This document shows positions 13,188 through 25,100 of a stretch of DNA of 64,000 nt, one piece after another (the first letter of the stretch is position 1; each line of letters opens with the position of its first letter). The stretch is from Prunella strophiata (lineage: Eukaryota > Chordata > Aves > Passeriformes > Prunellidae). Made by a program: the position numbers and the translations under genes. Where the stretch lies: NCBI GenBank assembly GCA_036583965.1, contig JAZBQD010000025.1, positions 13,847,145 to 13,911,144 on the forward strand. Direction: 5' to 3'. A model generated the notes under the pieces. It saw nothing but the letters and a program-made list of their open reading frames with translations. It was not told the DNA's origin and searched no databases.

Positions 13188-13643
13188 ATGATCTGGGCGC
13201 TGGGTCGCTGGCGGTGAGGAGGGGGCCGCGCCGGGCCGGGGCCGCGGCGGTGAGGACGGGGGCCGGGACGCTCACGCGTCTGTCGTTGCAGGGCGCGGCG
13301 AGCCCCGTGTCTGCCCGGGCCTCGGAGGGGGCTGGCACGACGGCGGAACCCGGAGGGTGCGGCGGGCGCGGATCTGGAGGGCGGGGGGCCCATTCCCTTC
13401 TCCGGCAGCAAGGCCAGTCCGCGGTTTTGGAGCATTAGCCGGTCGATGGGGAACGACCACGAGAGGCCGTCGGTGAAGGTGCTGCCTCTTAGTGTGCTAG
13501 GCACGGGGCTGTTGCTATGGTGTGTGTTCAGAGAGAAAAGGGAGACCGACGAGCCACTGCAAGCAATTCTCTCCGGCCAGATCGTGGACTCGGATACCGT
13601 CCAGGAAAGCAATGCTCCCCTTCAACTGCTGAAAGAGAACTGA
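13188..13643 (+). CDS. UQCC4: UQCC4 (CCSMST1/C16orf91), complex III assembly factor
   Basis: Small single-pass inner-mitochondrial-membrane protein involved in assembly of ubiquinol-cytochrome c reductase (family knowledge). Two coding exons, 13188-13213 and 13292-13643, joined by a 78-base GT-AG intron, give 125 residues against about 132 in human. The N-terminus is Arg-rich and acid-poor (MIWALGRWRARR), as expected of a mitochondrial presequence. It is followed by the family block IPFSGSKASPRFWSISRSMG, then HERPSVKVLPLSV leading into one membrane segment (VLPLSVLGTGLLLWCVF), and an acidic tail. The start is the only ATG ahead of a good donor in frame. It lies about 0.8 kb downstream of GNPTG on the same strand. 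Recognition is by the SKASPRFWS...SMG block and is fairly secure. Confidence 0.85.
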
Positions 13644-13729
13644 GTACCGGGAGTACGGCTGCTGTGAGGGAGCTGACAAAAGTTTGCTGGCATTCACCTG
13701 GTTAAAAGCTGTACTGGCACTGTAATGAA

Positions 13730-13735
13730 AATAAA
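13730..13735 (+). promoter_or_regulatory. Poly(A) signal of UQCC4
   Basis: AATAAA 87 bases after the UQCC4 stop codon, in an A-rich context. Confidence 0.7.
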
Positions 13736-14856
13736 AACCTAGTTTTTCGGTAGCCTTATCTTATAAGTTTGATTTCTTCATGCTGTTTTCTGTGCTGGTC
13801 TAGTCGTAGTAATTTACACTGGTAGGAAGAGGTGTCGTTTCTGGATTGCGCAGGTAGGGACGAACAGGATGTATTTCAAGTCAACTTGAACTTGAGGATA
13901 AGTTTTATACAACCCATCATTATTCTTAGCGGATTGTTGTATTAAAAAATACCTTATGTGATTGTCTGTGAAATTGCTGCTTAAGGTGATATTCATTTGA
14001 CATTTTTGTAGCTACAGAATATGTTCAGTTTATATTGAAGACAACTATAAAGGAGTGAATAATTTTTATGCAATTCTGTTCTGAATTTTTTCTTTTTGTG
14101 TGTAATTCTGCTCATTAATGTAGCAATTACCTTCAAGGGTCCATGCTTTCTGGACTAGAACTTTCTAGGCATGGTTGATTTAGATGGTCAATACTGGCAG
14201 GAGAGTATTTTGCCCATAATCAAAATGTTTGGTTTGCATTATACTGGGGATGTCTCACTGAACAATATAGTACCTAGGCTTTTTCTGCAGATTCATAGAT
14301 ACTCAAGCTTGCACTCTCTGGAAACTTCTCTTGGAGAGAAGGAATGTAAAGTACTAACACGACTTAGTTCCCTTCAAAATTGGAGTCTTTTTTAAAGTTT
14401 TCAAATGTGAAAATGGAAAATCAGGTTTGTGTGAGGAAAATCCCTAATTAAAACCCCAACACCAACAAAGATGATAGTAGCTATTAATATAGGCTGAAGC
14501 TATGGAGAAATCGGGGGTAGCATCACATTTGTGCAACACCACTGATTAGTCTGAACAACATGCACTACTGTAGCTTTTGATTTTGCTGTAGAGTCCCTTA
14601 ACTGCATGATGCCGCACTTGATTTGGTACTGTCACAAGGTTTAATCTTGGTATTCAACTTTTACTACACTAGAATGTTGCAAGTGAGATGCATGGGGGCA
14701 TCCTGGTAAATGAGTGAAAAAGTAAGCCTGGTTTGGGTTTTTTTGGGTTTTTTAAATATATTGAAACTCAGGTGTAATGCCTGTTGTTTCTGACTAGCTT
14801 TCCTGCACGATATTCTATGGAAACAATGAACTGCTTTGTTTAAGGAAATACAGAGC
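13736..14856. other. Intergenic, AT-rich, no gene seen
   Basis: AT-rich sequence after UQCC4 up to the assembly gap. Short open frames only, with no splice-flanked exon or family motif recognised on either strand. Confidence 0.6.
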
Positions 14857-15356
14857 NNNNNNNNNNNNNNNNNNNNNNNNNNNNNNNNNNNNNNNNNNNN
14901 NNNNNNNNNNNNNNNNNNNNNNNNNNNNNNNNNNNNNNNNNNNNNNNNNNNNNNNNNNNNNNNNNNNNNNNNNNNNNNNNNNNNNNNNNNNNNNNNNNNN
15001 NNNNNNNNNNNNNNNNNNNNNNNNNNNNNNNNNNNNNNNNNNNNNNNNNNNNNNNNNNNNNNNNNNNNNNNNNNNNNNNNNNNNNNNNNNNNNNNNNNNN
15101 NNNNNNNNNNNNNNNNNNNNNNNNNNNNNNNNNNNNNNNNNNNNNNNNNNNNNNNNNNNNNNNNNNNNNNNNNNNNNNNNNNNNNNNNNNNNNNNNNNNN
15201 NNNNNNNNNNNNNNNNNNNNNNNNNNNNNNNNNNNNNNNNNNNNNNNNNNNNNNNNNNNNNNNNNNNNNNNNNNNNNNNNNNNNNNNNNNNNNNNNNNNN
15301 NNNNNNNNNNNNNNNNNNNNNNNNNNNNNNNNNNNNNNNNNNNNNNNNNNNNNNNN
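14857..15356. other. Assembly gap (500 N)
   Basis: Exactly 500 N, a conventional placeholder length, so the true distance is unknown. Composition jumps from AT-rich to very GC-rich across it, so the two sides are different contigs. Confidence 0.98.
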
Positions 15357-15470
15357 TGGGTCTGCACCACCCTGAGCCACCTGAAGCTCCCCAACCAAGC
15401 CATCAGAGCTGTTTATCCTGGGCTGGAGCCTCCCCCGGATGGCGGGGGCCGCTTCTCCTGGCAGGCAGGT
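15357..15470 (+). other. Possible exon fragment cut by the gap
   Basis: A frame open from the gap edge ends at a canonical donor (GGCAG/GTGAGG at 15470/15471) and encodes a non-repetitive peptide including LKLPNQAIRAVYPGLEP and GRFSWQA. I do not recognise the family. Codon-like composition and the clean donor make an exon possible, but the region is so GC-rich that open frames are common. Confidence 0.25.
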
Positions 15471-18430
15471 GAGGTCTCACCTGTGAGGGCAGGAGCGGGA
15501 CCTCTCGTGGCCCTCGAATCAGCTCCTGCTCGGCCAATTTCCGGCTCTCTCCTCCCAGCTGCTGGGGGCCTCTACTCTCTGGGAACTTCCTCCACGCCGT
15601 GGCCCCCCCCCCCCTTCCTTGCATGACCCCACCTTGCCATGGGTGCCCCCTCCTTGCCATGGGGCTCCATGGGCCGGGACCCCCACTTTGCCAGGTGTGT
15701 ACCCACCCTGGCCGTGGTGACCCCACCTGCCGTGTGACCCCCCTGCCTTGGATCCCCTCCTTTTCCATGTGCCACCCCTGCTTTGTACATGTGGATTCCC
15801 ATCTTTGCTTGGGGATCCCCACCTTGCTTGGGGGACCTTTCCCTGCCTTGAGGACCCTCCCCCCCGCAGCCACTCCTGACGCCCCCGGGCCCCCAAGGAC
15901 AGCTCCCCACTCTCAGCGACAAACCCGCCCGGGGGTCTGGCTAGAGGGGACTGGGAGGGGACATAGCCAGCTTGGGTTCCTTGCAGATGACTCAGGTTTG
16001 TCCCTGCACGTCCCCAGGGGGTAACGGGCTGGATCCGAGCTGAGGCTCCGAGCGATTTTCTAAGACAGGTGGTTGCCCTCCCACAGCCCGCAGCTCCTCC
16101 GGTGGCTCGCGGGCGGAGAAGCTCGCCCCCCCGCCTGGGTGGGAAAGGAACCTGCATGGGCGGCTGGGGACCCCAGCCCTGAGGCAGGCCCTCCAACTGC
16201 CCCCAAATCTTCCTTCTAACCGTTCCAGGAGGCGGTTTTTTTTTTGGGGCACAGCCTAGCTGGAGCATCCCTGCCTCACCCCCCCTGGCACAGCGGAGGG
16301 TGCCCAGAGCCACCACCACACGGCCATTTTTGGGGACCTGCCAGAAACTCGTGGTGCGGTAGCTGCCCAGGAACAGAAACTTGGTGTACCCCCATCAAGA
16401 AGAGAGGATCGTCAAATCCAAAGGAGCTCCTGCATGAGCACAGAGTGATCCTCGATTGGCAAATGGGTCTGGACAGAGCAATCCTGTATGAGTCACAGCC
16501 GGAATCCAGAGGACCTTGAAATGCCAGGGCCGGGAGAATCTGTCCTGTGGTAAGCTGGAGAGCTGGGGCCATCCACCTGGAGAAACATTCTGGCTCCTGG
16601 GGGTAATAGGAGCTTTGAGGTGAAAGAGAGAGGATTTTTTCGCAAGGAACTGGCCAGGGCATAAGAATTGGGAGCAGTTTTCAGCTGGAGAGGGTGCGTT
16701 TGATTGAGTAAGAGGAGGAACCGCGCTGTGGAGCTTGAGGAGCTGTGGGCGCCCCGCGGGTCTGGAACGCCCGGGCCGGTGGTAATGTCCCGCACCCCAG
16801 GCAGGTGTGGCACCGGGGTGCTCTCCTAGGCCCTGCTGGATGAAATGCAGTTCTGCTCCCCCTGCGGGACGCTTTTTCCCAGCTCCTACCCGATCCCCCC
16901 CTGCTCCCCGGCCCCGGTGTGGCTGCTCCCTGCCGCGGTGGCCCGCGTCAACCAAGGCACGCGAGCCCGACACCCGTAGCGGCCCCTGTGCTCCGGACAC
17001 GCAAGGCGGGGCTTAGGCCCTTCCGGGGGCGTCCGGCCCGGAACCACCCCCCCCCCCCTCCCCCATCCCCCGCGGACAACACCCAGCAGCCAGGGACACG
17101 GCGGGTGCCCATGAGGACACTGTGGCGCTGGGACCAAACGCCATGGGACTGCACCAGACCGAGCTGCGGGCGACTCTGGCTCCTCGGTGGTGCCCAGATG
17201 TTGCCGCCCCATGGGCTGCTCCGAGGCTGAAGAGGACTTGCGGGGTGCTGCGGAGCCGTGCCCGGTCCCGGCTCGCCCCACTGGCCGTGGCTGCTCCGAA
17301 TGGGCTCCGGGACCCCCCCCCGGTGGCCGCGCCCCTGCTGCGGGGGTGCCCGTTACCGTGCGGAGCGAGGGAGCATGGCTGGCGCTGCAGCTGTTCCGGG
17401 GTTTCTTTTATCAACTACACCCATATGGAGGGGGTCGGGCTGTGAGGCCCGGGGTTGCGCTTAGGCAGACCCTGCCATGTGCCTTGCGGTGCCGGTGGCC
17501 CCCGGCCCCACTCCCCTGCACCCTGGGGTGTCCCCAGGGAACATTCCCGCTGATCACCCACCCCACTGGCCCTTGACCTCTCGGTGATGAGAGGTCCTCC
17601 GTGGGGCGCAGTTCCTGGAGCCACCCTGCCCTGTTTGCCACCTCCCTGGTGCCACCGCCGCCCCTGGGCCCTGGCCAAAGCCGTTCGTGGGTTCCCTGGC
17701 CCATCTCCGCTATCCTCAGCCCGGTTTCCACTTCCCTCACCAATTTTTCCACCTTCCTGCGGCCGCTGGTACCCACGCGTCCCTAGTCCTTTCCTGGTCA
17801 CTGTTACCTCTCCGGTGCCAGCCATTCCTCGAGCCCGCGCACCCTCATGCACACGGCCACAGTGGCATCTGTGGGTCCGCACGATCCCCTCTGTCGATAT
17901 ATCCTCCCAGCCCCCCCAGCCCATCTCCCCTACCCCCTCATCCACCCGACGCCTCTCCACCTTAACCACTGTCCCCTCCGGCCGTCATTTTCAACGGATT
18001 CCAGCGCCTGACTTCTTCATCTTTCAGCATCATTTCATGGCGGAGGGCCTGTGAACCTCCTCTCCCCGCCTTCCTTCCCCCCCCCTTCCCCCCTCCCCTC
18101 TTTCTTCTCCCCACCCAATTTTACAATCCCTCATTTCCTCCGCTCCACCCTCTGGGAAGGGGACTTTTGTTCCCTGCGTAGCATCCAACCCATTTTTACC
18201 GTGTTTATTTCAAACATTTTGGCGGGTCTTCACTGGATGGAACTTAATTAAGGTGGGTCTGTAGTGATGCACGTACGGCTTGTAAGGGAGGGGTGTGGAA
18301 AAAATGCCCATTTTTGGAGGGGGGGAATCGTGGTTCATATGTGTCTGACCCGTGCCACGTCCTGGGCTCCCCCTGGTCGAAATGTCTCCGTGGGACAGGG
18401 CCGCCGTGTCTGGTGATGGGGGGAGTTATA
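15471..18430. other. GC-rich non-coding sequence with degenerate repeats
   Basis: No gene recognised. From about 15600 to 15860 a degenerate short repeat around CCTTGCCATGGG / CCACCTTGC recurs. A C tract interrupts 17046-17070. From 17900 to 18130 the sequence is pyrimidine-rich. Many overlapping open frames exist on both strands, but they reflect low stop-codon density in GC-rich DNA. Confidence 0.5.
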
Positions 18431-19610
18431 AGGATGTTGGGGGGTGCAACTTTTGGGGTACAAACCAGTTTTTGGGGTGTAATCAGGTGCTTAGTGCAGG
18501 TGTGTCATAGCCCTGGTTGGCCTGTAGCCTGGGGTGTGTGTGGGTGGGGGGTTGTTTCAACGGGTTGAGGGTGTGGCATAGTTTTGGGGTTTTGGGGAAT
18601 AGCCTGGGGAGCCGACTGAGGTGCAGTAAGCTGTGGGGTGGTGTAACCCAGGGCTTGGTGTGTGTGACTCTTTGGGGGCACAGTTCTGGGGGGGTTCTAT
18701 GGTAAACCAGGGGGCTGTATGGTGGTGTGGCCCACCTTGGGGGGTCCCCACGTGGGCATGTGCTGGGGTTCCATGCCTGGCTGGGGGTTTTTACATCCTG
18801 GCCTGGGTGGTGTGCAGGTCTTGGGTGCACAGCTCTGGGGGAAGATTGCAAACCACAAGAGCTGCCGCCTGGGGTTGCATTGCCCGTGGGCCTGCTGTGC
18901 ACACTGGGGGGGTCTACAGCCGGGCGTCTGCAGCATGGGGTGTGCAATTTGGGGGTGCCAACTGGTCCTTGGGTGTCTGTAGCCAGGTGGGCACCGTTTG
19001 GGGTGCACACGTTCGTGGTGTGCCCAGTTTGGGGGTGGCACAGTTTGGATGTGGCACGTTGGGGGTTGTGGGGTGTGCACAGTTTGGGTTTGCCACAGTT
19101 TGGGTGTGCACATTTGGGGTTGCACAGTTTGGGTGTGCAAACGTTTTGGATGTGCACGTTGGGGTGTGCACATCTTAGGTGTGTAGAGTTTCTGCTGTGC
19201 AAGTTGGGATGTACAGATTTTTGGGGTGTACCGATTATGGGGTGTGGAACACATGTGAGGGTGTGCATAGTTTGGGGGGGTGCACGTCATGGTGTTAGGT
19301 TTGGGTGTGCAGAGTTCTGGTGTACACGCACTTTTGGGTGTTCAGCAGATTGGGTGGCACACACGAAGTGTTCGGGGTGGTGCACAAGTTTGGGTGTGCA
19401 CAGTTGGGTGTGCACAGTTTGGTGGTGCCGTTGGGGTGTGTCAACAGTTTGGGTGTGCACAGCGGGGGGTGGCACAGTTGGGTGTGCACCGTTTTGGGTG
19501 TGCCACTTTGGGTGGTGGAACACAGTTTGGTTTGGTGTGCAAGCACACGGTGTTGGGGATACGTGCACTTTGGGCTTTACACCTTTTGGCTGTGCACATC
19601 TGGGGCTGTT
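18430..19610. repeat. Degenerate GTGTGCACAGTTTGGG minisatellite
   Basis: Dozens of imperfect copies of a roughly 13-18-base word of the type gtttgggtgtgcacagt, with variable spacing, most regular from about 19000 to 19560. The palindromic core GTGCAC recurs throughout. Long open frames through it on both strands are repeat artefacts. It ends about 0.4 kb before the METRN-like first exon. Confidence 0.8.
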
Positions 19611-19679
19611 GCCCACCCGGGTGGCTGTAGCCGTCGGCTGTCACACTCCACCAGAGCCCTGCAGAATTCCTTCAGGGTG

Positions 19680-20026
19680 CACCCCCGGGGGGCCGATCTG
19701 TGACCGGGGGTACCCCAGCCGTGCTCCGGGTCCTGTCCCCTGCCCCAGCCGTGTCCCGGGTGTCCCCCCCGTGCCGCGGAGAAGCCCCGGGGGGCTCCGG
19801 GGATGCCGCTGCGGTGGATGCCGGTGCCCCCGGCGGTGGGGAGGGGGCCTCGGGGGCGGCTCCCGTGCCCGCCCCTCCGCCGCCATTGGCGGAAAGTTCG
19901 GGGGCGCGACGCGGGGTGGCGGCCGCGCGCTCCCCCGTCCCCGCGGCCCCGGCCCCGGTGCGGGCAGCGCTGCGGGCAGGGCCGGGCCGGGCCGGGCCGC
20001 CCGGGGCCGCCGCGGGCAGCGGGCCA
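19680..20026 (+). promoter_or_regulatory. CpG island before the METRN-like gene
   Basis: Extremely CpG-rich sequence with (GGGCC)-type repeats near 19978-20000, directly ahead of the METRN-like start codon at 20027. There is no TATA box. Probable promoter by position and composition only. Confidence 0.45.
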
Positions 20027-22122
20027 ATGTGGGCGCTGCGGGCGCTGTGCCTGGCCGGGCTGGGGGCGGCCATCGGCGGCGGCGCGGCGGACCAGTGCAG
20101 CTGGAGGGGCAGGTAGGCACCGGGAACACCGGGAACACCGCCCCGGGAACACCGGCCCCCGGAGCACCGGCAGCGCTAACAGCGGCCCCGGGGCGGCGCG
20201 CCGGGCGGGCGGGGGTGGCACACGCGGGTGCCCGATCAGGCAGGTTCATGGGGAGGGGGGAGTCTGCTCTCCCCGCCCCCCCCCTCCATCCTCAAGGCTG
20301 AGCCCCCCCGCATCCGTGGGGAGGGCACGGGTGGGATGCTGGGAAGCTGCGCCTGCCTCAGTTTCCTGTCCTCACTCCTGGTGCGGCTGCACTCCGCTTT
20401 TCAGGGATGCTGGTCCCCCTGCGGGGCTCCCCGCCTCTCCGGGACCCCTTCCCTGAGTCCCCCTCCCGTGAAACCCTCCCGTGTCCGGCGGGACCCCCGG
20501 CCCCAGCAGTGCCCTAAGCATCGCCCCCCACCCGAAGGCGGCCGGACTCCGAAAAAGCCGGGGCCCGCCAGAGGGGCTGCCCGCACGCGGGGGGGCGTGG
20601 GGTACACGTGGGCCACGCAGCCACCATGTCTGTCAGACACAGCAGCCCCCCGACTGTCCCCACGCCCCATTGCCGCGGGAAAGAAGGCGCTTCAGGCTCC
20701 GCGTGGAGTTAGACCCCAGCATCCCCTGGTGGTCCCCAGTTGGGACAGGGTACCCCGAGGTTTTGGCCACTCTGGGGTGCTTTGGGAGCCCACACTGGTG
20801 TGAAGGGGGCTTTGCTGCTGCTGCCCCTGCCCTCAGCTCCTTCCCAAAGGTGCGGGGAACCCAGCACCCCAACATGATGTGTTTTAACCCCAAGTCCAGT
20901 CATCGAGGTTTTGTGCTGTTCCTCCGCCTGTGGCCATCCCGCACACTTATGGATGGGCTGCTCGTGAGTGCGGGTGCTCTGTTGCTGGGGGACACACCAT
21001 GGGTGTCCCTGTCCCGCGAGGGTCCCTTCTGATCGGGCTGTGCCCCCCAGCGGGCTGTCACATGAGGCTGGCAGCGTTGAGCAATCTGTCCCCTGCACTG
21101 TGCCGAGGGCTCGCTTGAGGGCTGGTGCCCCACGGCCGCTCCCCCCGCCTCCTCCTGGCCCCCTGCCTGCCCCCCACAGCGCCGCCGTCAGGGCAGGAGC
21201 CCCCCCGACGTCAACGTCCTTCATCACACCCACCGTGACCTTCCGGGTGTTCGCGCTCTACCTGGATGTGCGGGGTGGCTGGAGCTGCTGCTGCCAGAGG
21301 CCCCCGGCCCCACGCCCGCTTCTTCACGGCCGCCCCGTAGAAAGGTGGCTCTGTTCCTTCAGCCACCGACCCCCCACCCCCACCCCGACTCAAGCCGCGC
21401 TCGCGCCTTCCGCTACGAGCTGCGTTTGGACTGGCTGTCCCGGCCCCCGCTGCCCCACCGCCACCCGGCTCCTAAGGTGGCAGCCTCTCCCTGCCTCAGT
21501 TTCCCTTCCCCCTCAGGGGTGGAGGGGCCTGGATCGGGTGTTGTCGCCTGGGTGTGCAAGGCGTGCTTGGCCTGCAGGTGGCGTTCCGCCCGTGCAATGA
21601 CACCGGATCCTGATTGCCATTGCACTATGACTACTATGGTGAGTGCACCCCCGGGGGCCTCAAGGGAGGGGGAGGCCCCAAATCCTGGGACAGCTGCCCC
21701 GGGCTGGGCTTGGCTGGGCTGGGCTGTGCTAGGCCTGCTAGTTCATGGGGAGGTGAGGGGAGGGATGGGGTGGGGATGGGATGGGGTGGGGATGGAACAG
21801 GTTGGAGATTGGGATGGAAATGGAGAAGGAGATGAAGATGGAACTGGATGGGGATTGGAACAGAGTGGGAGCGGGAATATAGACCGGACTGGAGATGGAT
21901 GAGGATGGGATCGAGAGGCAGCGGGAACGGGCTGGGATGTCGAGAGGATGGGAGTGTGCCAGGACAGTGCGGAGGTGTGGATGGAGACAGTATGGTGACA
22001 AGAATGGGTATTTACGCAGTTGGGTAGGGACAGTGCCATGCTGACATCCCCATCCCCCCTCGGATCCGCGCAGCATCCGTAGCTTCCCAACGACTGGAGC
22101 TGCAGGAATCCATGCCGCCTGG
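20027..22122 (+). pseudogene. METRN: METRN-like (meteorin) gene, disrupted
   Basis: Meteorin is a secreted neurotrophic/glial factor. Exon 1 (20027-20112) encodes a signal peptide and DQCSWRG, the family's mature N-terminus, and ends at AG/GTAGGC. A block near 21280-21430 reads as LELLLPEAPGP, RRKVALFLQ and ARAFRYELRLD, matching the family pattern ELLL...ALFLQATP...AFRFEL, but it needs one added base to join its upstream frame. The segment 21578-21638 (CAG acceptor, GTGAGT donor) matches FRPCNDTE-ILIAICTSDY only if three single missing bases are assumed within about 35 bases. Segment 22074-22122 contains the codons for ELQES. The expected second-exon EWLYP block and the C-terminus were not found. 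The gene is either decayed or badly sequenced. Its position next to ANTKMT matches human METRN-ANTKMT synteny. Confidence 0.6.
21740..21900. repeat. Purine-rich GGGAT/GGAGAT repeat
   Basis: Degenerate short repeats such as gggatggggtggggatgg give an almost all-purine plus strand inside an intron of the METRN-like gene, with several G-run clusters able to form quadruplex structure. Confidence 0.6.
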
Positions 22123-25100
22123 GTGAGGGGGCAGCGGCGTGGGTCGGGGTGCCTGCAATGCTCAGGGGATGCGTGTGGGGCACGTGGGTCTGGCACCAAG
22201 GGGGCAGCGAGACCCACAGCCCCGGGCAGGGGTCGGTGTGGGGGCCGGTCCAGGGACACCGGTAGTCACAGAAGTGAGTGGAATGGGCCGGAGATGGATC
22301 TGTTGAGGTTGGGGTGGAGGGGGACGGCAGCATGAGCCTGGGCCCTTGCCGCAGAGGAGCCTGCGGGCGGATGCCGCGGAAGCGGAGAGAACGAGGGATG
22401 AGAGGATGTGAGTGGGAGGAAGCTGGCGTGGGGAGCAGATGTGTCCTTGGCACGGCCATGGCAGGACAAGCGCCAGCACCGGGAGGTTGCCCTTGAGTCA
22501 GGGAGAGTTGACGTAGCCATCCGTGCCCGGCAGCCTGGGGTGAGCTGGGCATGCCGGCCAGCCGCTGGGAATGTTTTTTGACGGGGGTGGGGGGTCATCG
22601 TATGTGCCTACAGTTATAACGATACCAAATTTGTCACTAGTCATTTTTATAAACTACCTGTATTTGTAGCGTGGTGGGCTCCTGTTTTAGCACTGAGCGG
22701 GACGTCCAAGCCTGAGTGGGACATGCACGGGGTGGTGCCACCTGCTCCCCTCTTGCCAGCTCCCAGCTGTTTGACCCTGTGCTCCCACGGGCTGGAAACA
22801 CCCTTCCTGGATATCTCTCTCTGTGGAGAGATTTATTGCGTTTGCACTTCGGCAAATCGGGCACCCTCACCCCCAGGGATCCCCAGATGGTCACTTCGGG
22901 TCCCTCTCTCCCTGTAGCCTGGTTGGGGACCAGGGAGGCGTTTGCTCCGTGCCAGGGTGGGGACCCTGCTGCTGGAGCGCGCTGTCAGTACTGATTTTCG
23001 TCAGAGCCACCGTCCACAAGGCACTCATTGGCCGATTGTGCCGCGCCATCGTCCCCGTCCTGCCCGCTCCCCACCCCCGACACTGCCCCCGCCGGGCCCC
23101 CAGCACGTCTGCGCTTCGCCCTGGGAATCCGCGGGGGACGGGACCTGTGTTACAAAGGGTGGGAGACACGGAATGCTGCACTGTGATGGTGACAGAACCT
23201 CGGTCATGGGACACGGGAAGGCCCCGCCAGGATGGGACCATGGGCACTCAGCTGGGAATGGGGCCTGACCGCCCCCAACATTGGACATGGGATGGGCACG
23301 CGGCCCCCAGCCAGGGACCTTTTCCCTCTCCCAGTGTTGCCACAGAGCTCGCCAAAATCCTCAGCCCCTGAGCCCCCCCACCCCTCGAGCCCCCCAAACC
23401 ACTCAAGTCCAAGCTCCCGCCCGCCCCATGTCCTGCTGTACTTACAAACACCTTTCCTAATTGTGTTTCCAATAACACACGTTTTTCAATATCACCAGCC
23501 ATGATTGAACGGCTGCTTTTGAGTCTTCAGTTACTCTGCTGACCACAAGTGCTTTTCCTTGCCAAAAAAAAAAAAAAAGTGTCTAAAGAATCTTTGCTTG
23601 GATCTAAGTAATTAATATCTATAGGTGTGTGTGTATAGATGAGCTGGCTGTGTAAGATCCTGTGGTTTTGATATACAACACATTGTTGCCCTTGAGGAGA
23701 GGTTGCTGCGTCTTTGCTTTCTACTGCCAATTTATTTTGGATTTTTTGATTTTAAAATCCTTTTTACTGCCCCTTTTGGGGCCGGGCTGGGCTCTGAGGG
23801 TTGATCTGGCCCTGGGGAGGCTGGCCTCCACGCTGGGCACTGGCGATTCCGCAGCCCCCTGAGTTGACAGCAAGCAGATCCAAGCGAGGCAGGGAAGGGG
23901 GAAAAGGAGTGGGAAACCCAGCTGAGGAGGAAAAATGAAGAGGAAAAGCAATAAATGAGGTGCAGAGGGAATTGTGCTACCCCGGCAATCCTCTGGATCA
24001 CGGGGTATAAATCACGGCTGCTCCGACCCCGCCGCAATCCGCACATTCTCTCGGCTAAATGTCGCCGTGTTAACGCCAGAGTCATCCGCACGTCTCTACT
24101 CATGCAGCAAAACCTCTTGTTTTCTTCCCATCTGTTTGTGGCCAAGCAGCTTGTGTGCCTCTGCGGAGGGCTGTTTAACTTACTTTACTCTTACCTCGTT
24201 CTACCCGCCCTCTTTCTTCTGGCCAGAGTTGTTTGGGGCTTTTGGGTGCCGCACTGGGCCCTTCGGTTTGGGATCGCCCCGCCCTCCTTCCCCCGTCTGT
24301 CGGCCGCCCGCAGCGCCGGGCCCCGCCATTGCACTGACATTCCGCGGGATCATCCCTCTTTATAACCATGAGCCCGTGCCTCATGTTCCCTCCCCTCTGT
24401 GGTACGGGGCAAAGCCCTTCCCTGGTCCGCAAGGTAACCAATGGGGTCCCACAGCTCTGGGGATCTCTGTCGTTCCAGGACTGCCACCCTCATTTTCCAC
24501 CCGAGAGCGAGCCTAACCCCCGGCCGGCCAAATTCCCTGCCCGCCTCTTGGCACACAGCAAGGCCATGAATTGTGAAACACAATGAGACAACTCCATCGG
24601 GGAGTTTCCTCCTCCACAGGAATGGCAAATGTGTGTGAGGCAGCAGTGGGGGAGCGGGTGGACTGGGGGGTGGAGGTGAGGGTGTCAGCGTGGTGAGGGG
24701 CCTTTGGCAGGGCCGCACCTGGGAGACAGGGCCAGGGTTGCCCTGCCCGTGGGTGCCATGCTGCCCACCACGTTCACGATCCAGCAGATCTGCCCAAAAG
24801 CCCCCCCACCATCAGCCTGCCCCACACGGGGTGGGCTGGGGATCCTTGGGGGCAGCCCAAATAAACTCCCCTCTGTCCAGGACGTGCCCGGGGCTCCTCA
24901 CTCTCCGGGGCTCATCCCCCTGCGGACCGCGGCAAATCCCCACCACCCAGACCGGGAACCCTCTGGGACGGGCCAGCCCTTCACCCGCTGTGGGTGGTCA
25001 AAGCACGGAGCGCTGGCAGTGCCGGCTGTGGCCCGGTCCCTTCCCCATCCCTGTCACACAAATGGAAGCCGCCGTTTCCCGCCCATTTCCCCTTCCTCCC

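Noticed and set aside
13446..13643. UQCC4 starting at the internal ATG (MGNDHERP)
   Set aside because: The conserved IPFSGSKASPRFWS block lies upstream in frame and joins to a short first exon through a clean intron.
15403..16319. Gly/Arg-rich minus-strand open frames at 15.4-16.3 kb
   Set aside because: Composition-driven and based on the degenerate CCTTGCCATGGG repeat, with no family motif or splice-consistent structure.
18727..20301. Long open frame from the GTGTGCACAG array into the METRN-like first exon
   Set aside because: Cys/Val/Gly-rich repeat translation, also open on other frames and strands. The METRN-like exon uses a different frame.
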